From positions 1-64,000 of the forward strand of contig NZ_JANUXR010000002.1 in assembly GCF_024834075.1 (NCBI RefSeq): DNA of 64,000 nucleotides, written 5' to 3'. A program made the translations under genes and the position numbers. The DNA comes from Corynebacterium sp. HS2168-gen11 (GTDB lineage Bacteria; Actinomycetota; Actinomycetes; Mycobacteriales; Mycobacteriaceae). Positions 56,611 through 64,000 of this stretch are shown piece by piece (the stretch's first letter is position 1; each line of letters starts with the position of its first letter). The notes beneath the pieces were generated by a model. The model saw only the letters and a program-made list of their open reading frames with translations, was not told the origin of the DNA and did not search any database.

Positions 56611-57737
56611 TATTGCAGTACGCGTGGTTGTTGATTGAGTCTGCGGCAACCATCAGCGGTGACAACTACGATGTCTTCAATACGTGCACCGCTGGCACCT
56701 GGAATGTAGATGCCAGGTTCGACGGAAAATGCCATGCCCGGTTCTAAGACTAAATCGTTGCCTTGCATAATGAATGGTTCTTCGTGAGTTGATAAGCCAA
56801 TGCCATGCCCGGTTCGGTGAATGAAATATTCGCCATAGCCTGCGGCGGTGATAATATCACGTGCGACGCTATCGATCTGGCTTGCGGTCATACCTGGGCG
56901 AACTGCCTGGCAGGCTTGTTCTTGGGCTTGGTAGAGCACGTCATAGAAGGCAGTTACAGCAGGATCTTCTAATGCGCTAGGTCCACCAACGACATAGGTG
57001 CGGGTGCAGTCTGAGTGATAGCCGACTCCGTACGTACCTCCGATATCGACAACTACGACATCGCCTGTGGCAAGTACTCGATTTGAGAAATCATGATGTG
57101 GGTTTGCCCCATTGGGCCCAGAGCCTACGATGACGAAATCAACTGCGCTGTGTTCGGTGAGAATCAACTCAGAAATATCTGCAGCGACTTCTGCTTCGGT
57201 GCGTCCAGGACGTAATAATGCAGGTACTTGGGCATGCACACGGTCAATAGCTGCACCGGCTTGTGCAAGTTGCTCAATTTCAGCTTCGTCTTTGCGGATA
57301 AATAATTCTGCTAGCACGGAGGTTGCTAATACCGTTGTGGTTCCAGCACCAAGAAGCTGCTGAATCGGAAGTAAATGATCAGCGGTGAGATCTGAACCAA
57401 TGCCAATCACGCTGGTGTCAGTGGCATCTAGTGCAGCAACTGCAAGAGCATGTGGCTGATCGCCATCTTCCCAACCACGTACGGTGATATCAAGAGCTGG
57501 GATTGCAGATTTCGCAAGATCACCGCGATCGACAGCTGGGAGGAAAAAACTTGGTGTGCCATGAGTTGGAATGACTAAGGCTGAGAATCGTTCATGGGTG
57601 CTGATCCATGAACCGGTGAGATACGCCAACTGGGCACCTGGTGGAATAATGATGCCGTCGAGGTGCTGCTCGGCGCAAAGGCGCTGTACTGATGCAATAC
57701 GATTGGCATAAATGTCAGGAGAAAAAATACTGCTCAT
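56610..57737 (-). CDS. pepQ: Xaa-Pro aminopeptidase / prolidase (M24)
   Basis: 375 aa. An N-terminal creatinase-like domain (1-130) and a pita-bread catalytic domain. Metal ligands: Asp in VVVDIGGTYGVG and DCTRTY, His in HRTGHGIGLSTHEEP, Glu in SVEPGIY and Glu in ARIEDIVVV. It cleaves X-Pro dipeptides or N-terminal X-Pro bonds in the cytoplasm. Translationally coupled to the SDR. Confidence 0.9.
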   Translation of the reverse strand: MSSIFSPDIYANRIASVQRLCAEQHLDGIIIPPGAQLAYLTGSWISTHERFSALVIPTHGTPSFFLPAVDRGDLAKSAIPALDITVRGWEDGDQPHALAVAALDATDTSVIGIGSDLTADHLLPIQQLLGAGTTTVLATSVLAELFIRKDEAEIEQLAQAGAAIDRVHAQVPALLRPGRTEAEVAADISELILTEHSAVDFVIVGSGPNGANPHHDFSNRVLATGDVVVVDIGGTYGVGYHSDCTRTYVVGGPSALEDPAVTAFYDVLYQAQEQACQAVRPGMTASQIDSVARDIITAAGYGEYFIHRTGHGIGLSTHEEPFIMQGNDLVLEPGMAFSVEPGIYIPGASGARIEDIVVVTADGCRRLNQQPRVLQ

Positions 57738-57957
57738 AATTGTTCTATCTTAACTGCTGGGATGATATTAAAAAATACTTGGACACGTTTGGCACCTTGG
57801 AACAGCCATATTTATTATGTTCGCCATAAGTGGCGTGAAATATCGAAGGAACATGCATACGATCTGTGGGTTTGTCTATGTTACGCTGTGCTAAGCGATG
57901 GTCAGCACGGGGCTTCGTCTGTGCTGAACTTGTGGTACACAGTCGAAGGAGGACATC

Positions 57958-58554
57958 ATGCAGCTACACCGTAGTGTGTTACGAATATCGTCCCCCTCCT
58001 CGCATGCCTCGGCAGTTGCAGTCGCTGATGATTTGGTGCTGACAGCACGACATTTTTTACGAAAGCATACTCCCGATGCAGTTTGGATCAGCTCTCGTTC
58101 GCAGCCAATTGGGATTGTGCAATGGATTGATATTCCAGGCACTGATATTGCAGTAGCACTGACGCACACTCCAATTCCACAGGCGCAGCCTGCGTCGCTA
58201 GCTCCAACGCATGCTTGGCTGGGAAGCACAACCGTGAGTTTTGGATATGCCGGTGGTGTGATTACTGAAAAACCTGGCCGGATCATCGGATGGCTACCGA
58301 TAATGACAGGTCGTCGGATGGGACTAGCGGTGAGCCCAGCAACGTTAATTTTTCAGCCGAATCCCGCGATTCGTGGCGATTCTGGTGGCCCAATTTTTTG
58401 CGGCACTACACTTGTTGCACTGCAATCGATGATTACCGATCCATTTGGCTACAACCTGAAAATCGCCACCGGCGCGCTCATCCGCCCACACCTAGGACGC
58501 ATTAAGAGGGCTATGTCCCAATTGCAACAACTCCGCGACGAATTGCGTCAATAG
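57958..58554 (+). CDS. Trypsin-like serine protease without signal peptide
   Basis: 198 aa with AAGGAGG five bases upstream. The triad is visible: His in LTARHFL, Asp in DIAVALTH, Ser in IRGDSGGPIF. It is small and has no export signal or PDZ domain, which is unusual for this family. Its 3' end overlaps the 3' end of helY by 44 bp on the opposite strand. Role unknown. Confidence 0.75.
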   Translation: MQLHRSVLRISSPSSHASAVAVADDLVLTARHFLRKHTPDAVWISSRSQPIGIVQWIDIPGTDIAVALTHTPIPQAQPASLAPTHAWLGSTTVSFGYAGGVITEKPGRIIGWLPIMTGRRMGLAVSPATLIFQPNPAIRGDSGGPIFCGTTLVALQSMITDPFGYNLKIATGALIRPHLGRIKRAMSQLQQLRDELRQ

Positions 58555-61282
58555 CTTGTCGCGCGGCTCGTGCAGTTTCGTCATTATACGCAGACTTTCG
58601 TACCTGCTCTAACAAATCGATAACCTGCAAGACCTGACGTACGAAGTCACCTGGGCTCAGCTCTGCACCAGATTCTGCCGCAGCTGCCAAACAATACCCT
58701 AATGGTGCGCCTGCTGCCCATTGATGCATAGCCAACGCAAAGCCTGCTTCTGGATACTTCGTCAACGGCAGATTATGGCGTCGCTCATCGGTGGAAAGCT
58801 GATCCCAAATCCGAATCGTATGATTCATCGCATCTGCCATTGCATCAGTGGCACCATCAGGCGAACCCTTGGTTTCACGGCGATTCTCAAAGGTACACAT
58901 ACTCACGACACCAGCAAGCTCTGCCGGATCCAAATTATCCCAAATACCGCGTCTTAAACACTGGGCGACCAACAGATCACATTCGCTATGAATAGAAGCA
59001 AGCCGCTCGCCTTCTTCGGTAATGTGTGGAATATTTTCAGCATCGAATTCCACATAGTCCATCTCGCTGAGCAGCTGTAAAATACGATCAAATGTTTTGC
59101 CCAGCGTATCGGTTGCACTACTGACAGTGTTGCGCAGCTTTTCGACGCTGGCACGAGCACGCATGAGCTGTTCACCAATGCGTGCCAGCTCATCAGTCTG
59201 TGGCCAATAATGTGCTGGATGCGCACGTAATCGGGAACGTAATTGCGTAATCTCAGCATTCGGACGCATGCGTGCAGTCGCCCGCATTTTTCGTGGTCGA
59301 GGGAAATCTAAGCTGGCAAAACTTTGCTGAATAATCTTGCCACCACGGCGTGGATTATTCAGCACTCCACGTGGAATGCGCATAGTGCCAACCACAATTG
59401 GTGCCAGAGCAAAGGCATCTGGGTCCACACGTCCTGCCCAACCTGATTCCATAATGATATATGGATGTGGATCATGCCGGCGCTGTGCAGGTTGCACCAC
59501 AACCGCTAAAATCGGGCGCTTTTTTCCAGGCATAGCGATCACATCGCCAATACAAAGCTTGGATAAGACAGTGGTGATTTCTTGTTGGCGTTGCTCAATG
59601 GCAAAACGCTTTGCGCGACGTTCGGCGACAGTCAGTTCGCGTCGTAAAGCAAGATAACTTAAGAACTCTTCCACGGAGTTTGTGCTTGGAATCTCTGGTG
59701 CTTGCAGCAAGGTGAGTAACTGCTGGTAGATTGCTTCTGCATGAGCTTCAGCGCGTTCGAGTTCGCGAACTTCATTCACGACGCTACCGTCGGCTTGGTA
59801 CTGGGCAAAAGACTTTTCCAGGAGTCGATGTGCGGCATCGAACTGAATTGTCTTGAGCAAATTCACCGACATGTTATAGCCAGGTGCGAATGTGGAATGC
59901 AACGGATACGTGCGTGTCGAGGCTAATCCAGCAACCCGTTGCGGATCCATCGCAGGAGCCCATTGCACGACGGCATTACCTAAAATATCGATACCGCGGC
60001 GACCTGCACGGCCAGTAAGCTGCGTATATTGACCAGGGGTGAGATCAACGTGGCCTTCCCCATCGTATTTCACCAGTTTTTCTAAGATCACGGTTCGGGC
60101 AGGCATATTAATGCCAAGGGCTAAAGTTTCAGTGGCGAATACGGCTCTGACCAAGCCTTGGGAAAATAGATCTTCCACGATATGACGAAATGCTGGCAAC
60201 ATCCCTGCATGATGTGCGGCAAATCCACGCATGAGCGCGGCTTTCCACTGGCGGAAGCCTAAGATCTTGAGATCTTCACGCGGAATATCTTCTACCCCGG
60301 CGTCAACGATTGCCGCAATGCGATCTGCCTCAGCTTGGGTGGTCAGCACAAGGCGCGAACGCATGCATTGTACTAATGCACTATCGCAGCCAACTCTGGA
60401 AAAAATAAACGTAATAGCTGGCAGCATGTCATGATCTCGCAAAATCTCCAAGACATCCGGCCGACTTAACGCTCGATGGCGATCTTGTGCTCTCGGCTGA
60501 CCAGATCGGTGGCTCTCATTCCGATGGGAACTGCGCGCCCGAAAGCCTCTACCTTGGGCAAAATCTTGTCGCCCGCGCTGTAACTCGTCACCGTCGATGC
60601 GTTCGATTGTTGCTTCGAGACGACGATTCACCATACCAGAGTGATCCCCTGGCTCGAATAAAGGAAATAATTTACGGCCAACGAGCATCCACTGCTGTAA
60701 TGGGATCGGACGATGCTCAGACACAATGACTTTAGTTTCCCCGCGAACGGTATTGAGCCACTGGCCAAACTCTTCTGAATTACTTACAGTGGCAGAAAGC
60801 CCCACAATGGTGACGGAATCAGAGAGCCCTAAAATGGCTTCTTCCCACACGGCACCACGTGATTTATCCGACAAGAAATGGATCTCATCCATCACTACAT
60901 AATCAAGGCGATCTAATGTGCTTGATTGTGCATAGATCATATTGCGCAAAACTTCGGTGGTCATCACCAAAATATCGGCATCGCGATTAATTGAGACATC
61001 GCCTGTGAGCAGCCCAATATTTTCTTCCCCGTGTGCTGCACACAAGTCGTGATATTTCTGATTCGATAAAGCCTTAATAGGCGTGGTGTAAAAACACTTG
61101 GTGCCGCGTGCTAACGCAACCGCGACAGCGAACTCTCCCACAATGGTTTTACCAGCACCAGTAGGGGCACATACCAGCACACCTTGTCGTTGTTCGACAG
61201 CACGACAACCTTGAATCTGGAAATCATCGAGCGGGAAGTCGAGGTTTTCACAAAATTCGGTCAAGAGAGAATCAGCATTCAT
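58511..61282 (-). CDS. helY: HelY-like DExH-box RNA helicase (Ski2/Mtr4 type)
   Basis: 923 aa from ATG 61282. A frame extending to 61408 adds a non-conserved segment. Walker A APTGAGKT (39-46), TTPIKALSNQKY, DEIH (VMDEIHFL), SATVSN, and the helicase C motifs LALGINMPARTV and QLTGRAGRRGID. A DSHCT-type C-terminal domain. An Arg/Ser/His-rich loop (about 250-290) interrupts the helicase core. Gene order helY-tatC-tatA-pafC-pafB is that of mycobacteria. Confidence 0.92.
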   Translation of the reverse strand: MNADSLLTEFCENLDFPLDDFQIQGCRAVEQRQGVLVCAPTGAGKTIVGEFAVAVALARGTKCFYTTPIKALSNQKYHDLCAAHGEENIGLLTGDVSINRDADILVMTTEVLRNMIYAQSSTLDRLDYVVMDEIHFLSDKSRGAVWEEAILGLSDSVTIVGLSATVSNSEEFGQWLNTVRGETKVIVSEHRPIPLQQWMLVGRKLFPLFEPGDHSGMVNRRLEATIERIDGDELQRGRQDFAQGRGFRARSSHRNESHRSGQPRAQDRHRALSRPDVLEILRDHDMLPAITFIFSRVGCDSALVQCMRSRLVLTTQAEADRIAAIVDAGVEDIPREDLKILGFRQWKAALMRGFAAHHAGMLPAFRHIVEDLFSQGLVRAVFATETLALGINMPARTVILEKLVKYDGEGHVDLTPGQYTQLTGRAGRRGIDILGNAVVQWAPAMDPQRVAGLASTRTYPLHSTFAPGYNMSVNLLKTIQFDAAHRLLEKSFAQYQADGSVVNEVRELERAEAHAEAIYQQLLTLLQAPEIPSTNSVEEFLSYLALRRELTVAERRAKRFAIEQRQQEITTVLSKLCIGDVIAMPGKKRPILAVVVQPAQRRHDPHPYIIMESGWAGRVDPDAFALAPIVVGTMRIPRGVLNNPRRGGKIIQQSFASLDFPRPRKMRATARMRPNAEITQLRSRLRAHPAHYWPQTDELARIGEQLMRARASVEKLRNTVSSATDTLGKTFDRILQLLSEMDYVEFDAENIPHITEEGERLASIHSECDLLVAQCLRRGIWDNLDPAELAGVVSMCTFENRRETKGSPDGATDAMADAMNHTIRIWDQLSTDERRHNLPLTKYPEAGFALAMHQWAAGAPLGYCLAAAAESGAELSPGDFVRQVLQVIDLLEQVRKSAYNDETARAARQAIDAIRRGVVAIGT

Positions 61283-61410
61283 AGTTCTTAGGCTACAGAG
61301 AATCAAAAATAACCACCAATACCTAAGATCTGTGCAGGACAGATGCGCAACCTGCTTGATATGTTCACAGTTGTAATTGATCCACGAGAACAACCGTACT
61401 AAACGCAAAC

Positions 61411-61452
61411 AACGCGAGTACTTTCCGTTGATACGAAGAAGGTACTCGCGTT
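61411..61452 (-). terminator. terminator of the tat operon
   Basis: Stem AACGCGAGTAC/GTACTCGCGTT followed on the minus strand by TTGTTTGCGTTT, about 35 nt after tatC. Confidence 0.7.
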
Positions 61453-61486
61453 GTCGAGACGTGTGTATTCGAGGTTTCTAAAACAA

Positions 61487-62476
61487 CTAAATAATGTCGT
61501 CAAAGTAGTTTTGGCGGGCCTCTGTGGTGTCTAATGCTTCAGCAGTTGGCACAAAGCTGGTGGTTGGCTCAAGTCTTTCAGGGGTAGATTCCAACGGTGT
61601 TGATGCTTCGTCATCGAGATCCATCCATGCTGGTCGTGAAATATTGCGACGTTTGTCGTTGATACGACAAAACTGTGCTGCAATTTCCATTAACACAGTC
61701 AAACTTAATGCCAACGCTAGCATTGAGAATGGATCTTGGCCAGGAGTCATAACTGCAGCAAAAATAAACATGATCAAAATAATGATGCGACGTTTATCTT
61801 TGATGTAGTCATAGGTCAAAATTTCCACCACGTTGAGCATCATGATCACAAGGGGTACTTCAAAACTGACGCCGAAGATGACTAGCAGACCCAAGATGAA
61901 GTTGAAATACTGTGCACCAGATAATGTTGCAACTTGTGCTTCACCACCGATGGTCAATAAGAATTCCAAGCCATAGGCCACAACGACGTAGGCCAGAACT
62001 GCTCCAAGCACGAATAAGAACACAGCGGTAAACACGAATGCTACCGTCCACTTGCGTTCATTGGCTTTTAAACCTGGAGTAATAAAACCCCAAATTTGAT
62101 ACAACCACACAGGTGAAGCCAAGACTGTTCCTGCAAGTGCGCCGACTTTGAGGCGCAGCAGCAACATGTCAAAAGGTGTGGTTGCAATCAAACGACATTC
62201 CCCATCGAGTGTGAGTACTGCACGCTTATCCGGAGGAAGCTCACAATATGGGCCACGCAGGATCTCACCAAGACTTTTGAGACCAAACAGTTCAGTTTGA
62301 TACCAAATAAACCCTATGATTGTGGCGATGACTAACCAGATGACGGAGATAATCACACGTCGACGCAACTCTTTCAAGTGCTCAACAAGCGTCATCGTGC
62401 CATCTGGATTAGCGTTCTGACGGAAGCGTTGAAAACGTTTCCGCTCAGTCGTGAGAGAAGCAGGTGATGTGCTCAT
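61487..62476 (-). CDS. tatC: Twin-arginine translocase subunit TatC
   Basis: 329 aa from ATG 62476. Six membrane helices are apparent, with the signature VEHLKELRRRVI at the N-terminus and SPVWLYQIWGFITPGL. A cytoplasmic C-terminal tail of about 60 residues is Thr/Pro/Glu-rich. TatC recognises twin-arginine signal peptides. It follows tatA by 27 nt. Confidence 0.94.
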   Translation of the reverse strand: MSTSPASLTTERKRFQRFRQNANPDGTMTLVEHLKELRRRVIISVIWLVIATIIGFIWYQTELFGLKSLGEILRGPYCELPPDKRAVLTLDGECRLIATTPFDMLLLRLKVGALAGTVLASPVWLYQIWGFITPGLKANERKWTVAFVFTAVFLFVLGAVLAYVVVAYGLEFLLTIGGEAQVATLSGAQYFNFILGLLVIFGVSFEVPLVIMMLNVVEILTYDYIKDKRRIIILIMFIFAAVMTPGQDPFSMLALALSLTVLMEIAAQFCRINDKRRNISRPAWMDLDDEASTPLESTPERLEPTTSFVPTAEALDTTEARQNYFDDII

Positions 62477-62503
62477 AATCAAAGCTATACAGCTTTATAC
62501 GGC

Positions 62504-62785
62504 CTACAGCTGATTTGGCTGGCCTGGAGTATGAGGATCGATAGATTCAACAACTGGTTGTTGTACCGGAGTAATCGGCGAAGGCGTGATTTGCTGCTGC
62601 TGTTGCTGGAGTGCACGCTGCTGCTCTTCGAAGCGCTTATCGTCGTTGCTCATCTCTTTGACTTCGGACTTGAAGATACGCATCGAGCGGCCCAGGGAAC
62701 GAGCTGCATCAGGGAGCTTCTTTGCGCCGAAAAGCAAAATGATAAGTACGAAGATAATACCGAGCTCGAGTGGTCCTAGGGACAT
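62504..62785 (-). CDS. tatA: Twin-arginine translocase subunit TatA
   Basis: 93 aa from ATG 62785 (GAAAGGA upstream). A short N-terminal helix ([20 protein letters not shown]), the [20 protein letters not shown] hinge and amphipathic helix, then a Gln/Pro-rich tail. It forms the Tat pore with TatC. No separate tatB is in this window. Confidence 0.93.
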   Translation of the reverse strand: MSLGPLELGIIFVLIILLFGAKKLPDAARSLGRSMRIFKSEVKEMSNDDKRFEEQQRALQQQQQQITPSPITPVQQPVVESIDPHTPGQPNQL

Positions 62786-62892
62786 GAGGGTCACGGTCCT
62801 TTCACGATACAAAAACTTGAAGTTGCTAATGCCAATAGTAACAAGAAATAACCATCAGACACGTTTGAAATCAGACTTGTCTGATGTCTTAT

Positions 62893-63843
62893 TTATTTCC
62901 TATCATCATACGCCTTTAATGCCGTTGCCGCCCGATTACGCACCGATTGGACGAAGTTTCGTGGTTCTAAGACCGTAATATCGCCACCATGTGCTAACAC
63001 AAGTTGCTCCAACCACGAAGTCGAGACCAGCGAGAGCACTGCTTCCACGCTGCCATCTTCATAGACTGTGTAATCAATAGTTGGGATAGTTGAGATCAAC
63101 CAAGCAGAGGCTGGACGGACGAAAATCTTGGCGTGTTCGGTTGCCTGTTGTAACCCAAATGGATCTGTTGCGTCATAAGCTGTAGCATCTCGCGGTATAT
63201 CCGCAGCAACGGTGAGCACTTCTAGATCTTGCATATACTCAATTCTGAACGTACGTTTTTCTGCCACGTGATGATCAAATGCTGCAACGTATTCGTGACG
63301 ATCATGGCGAAATAATCGTATGATCGACACAGTTTTGTCACTCACCGTATCTTTTGTACGGGAGTAGTACGAAAAACGCAGTTGCATGCCTGACTGGAGC
63401 GCTTGCATGCATACTTCTAGTTTCGCAGCGTGCGGATCGTCGTCTTCGATAGAGTCCGCCACTGCGATTTCATTATGCGGCAAGATCTCACGAATCTTTT
63501 GTGCAGCGCTGATAACAGCTTTTTTATCGACTAATCCTGCATATCCACGCAGCTGCTCTAACACAAGCAATAAGGCATTCGCTTCGGTAGTGGTTAAACG
63601 AATTGGACGATTCATACCTTGGTCTTCTAAAACGGTAATTGTCCGACCGGTATCAATCCAATCGACTAGCTCATCGTGATACTGTCCAACTCCGCAGCAG
63701 TGTAATCGCTCGAGATATTGCATCACGCGACGTCGTGGTAGTCCTAAATCTTCTGCTACTTCCAACACATCGCGATGTGGATGCTGTCGGAAATATGGCA
63801 AAAGATTTAGCATGTGCACAATATCTAAATAATCTTTATGCAT
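62893..63843 (-). CDS. pafC: WYL-domain regulator PafC
   Basis: 316 aa from ATG 63843, with GAGGAG five bases upstream and a TGATG overlap with pafB. N-terminal winged helix (HPHRDVLEVAEDLGLPRRRV), WYL domain (LRFSYYSRTKD...VSIIRLFRH) and a C-terminal WCX region. In mycobacteria PafBC activates the RecA-independent DNA-damage response. It is coded beside tatA as in that genus. Confidence 0.9.
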   Translation of the reverse strand: MHKDYLDIVHMLNLLPYFRQHPHRDVLEVAEDLGLPRRRVMQYLERLHCCGVGQYHDELVDWIDTGRTITVLEDQGMNRPIRLTTTEANALLLVLEQLRGYAGLVDKKAVISAAQKIREILPHNEIAVADSIEDDDPHAAKLEVCMQALQSGMQLRFSYYSRTKDTVSDKTVSIIRLFRHDRHEYVAAFDHHVAEKRTFRIEYMQDLEVLTVAADIPRDATAYDATDPFGLQQATEHAKIFVRPASAWLISTIPTIDYTVYEDGSVEAVLSLVSTSWLEQLVLAHGGDITVLEPRNFVQSVRNRAATALKAYDDRK

Positions 63844-64000
63844 CACAGCTCCTCAGCAGCAAGATGAGCAAAGATCGCGCGAATATCATTGCGGAGATCT
63901 TCTGGTTCAAGAACAACAACTGCAGGGGCAAGGATGAGCGCTTGACGTTTCAACCAGTTCGCATCAACGTCGACAAGCGTATAGCGATCATCTTCTTGCA
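63843..64000 (-). CDS. pafB: WYL-domain regulator PafB, C-terminal part only
   Basis: The last 51 codons are in the window (DDRYTLVDVDANWLKRQALI ... ending FAHLAAEEL). The frame runs off the window edge. It resembles the WCX end of PafB. The stop overlaps the pafC start by one base, so the pair is coupled. PafB and PafC act as a heterodimer. Confidence 0.75.
   Translation of the reverse strand, partial: QEDDRYTLVDVDANWLKRQALILAPAVVVLEPEDLRNDIRAIFAHLAAEEL

Noticed and set aside
57762..57974. 70-codon plus-strand frame before the protease gene
   Set aside because: It overlaps the protease start, which has a far better ribosome site, and the peptide shows no family or coding-like pattern.

Overview
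The window is a stretch of a Corynebacterium chromosome, apparently a relatively AT-rich species. I base this on gene content and order read from the sequence. The runs TPR / HAD phosphatase / tlyA / nadK / recN / steA / steB / NUDIX / xerD / parA / scpA / scpB / rluB / cmk / der, secA2 / odhI / ftsR / DUF151 / merR, ndh / ufaA, rbpA / ppm1 / lnt / fxsA, and helY / tatC / tatA / pafC / pafB are typical of Corynebacterium and Mycobacterium. OdhI with its N-terminal ETTSVF phosphosite and the split Ppm1/Lnt pair favour Corynebacterium. I saw no insertion sequence, prophage or CRISPR array.

Layout. 1-200: 3' part of a 5S rRNA and the rRNA operon terminator. 0.2-16.6 kb: a long, tightly packed plus-strand block for RNA modification, NAD(P), DNA repair and chromosome segregation. 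It ends with rluB-cmk-der, whose reading frames overlap. 16.6-22 kb: a methyltransferase, a 57-codon antitoxin-family gene with its own promoter and terminator, glpD-glpK, and tRNA-Pro(GGG). 22-29.8 kb: a glutamine amidotransferase, a YchJ-like protein, an alpha/beta hydrolase-OsmC fusion, secA2, then odhI-ftsR-DUF151-merR, which link 2-oxoglutarate flux and cell-division control. 30-43 kb: a membrane-anchored VWA protein, a glycosylase-annotated protein, two CNNM/CBS membrane proteins, a DEAD-box helicase, gnd, a thioesterase, thiD, ndh and a divergent CFAS-family protein. 43-47 kb: a large FAD/[4Fe-4S] dehydrogenase behind a DtxR-like box, then about 1 kb without a convincing gene. 47-58.5 kb: YceI, a zinc-ribbon protein, rbpA behind a SigH-like promoter, ppm1-lnt-fxsA, remnants of the cobalamin pathway (cobG-like, cobK, cobL), a DprE2-like reductase, pepQ and a trypsin-like protease. 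58.5-64 kb: helY, tatC, tatA, pafC and the 3' end of pafB.

The most interesting items are: a 39-bp minisatellite coding an Arg/Asp/Ser repeat fused to a TPR protein; seven perfect copies of an 8-bp repeat between cobL and cobK; domains that keep their fold but lose catalytic residues (OsmC without cysteines, a CFAS homologue without the SAM glycine motif, a CobG-like protein without Fe-S ligands, a VWA with a broken MIDAS); an iron-box candidate over the promoter of the Fe-S dehydrogenase; absence of pyrG from its usual place; and the empty 46.1-47.0 kb interval with terminator-like hairpins. I did not find a clear new multi-gene defence or biosynthetic system.
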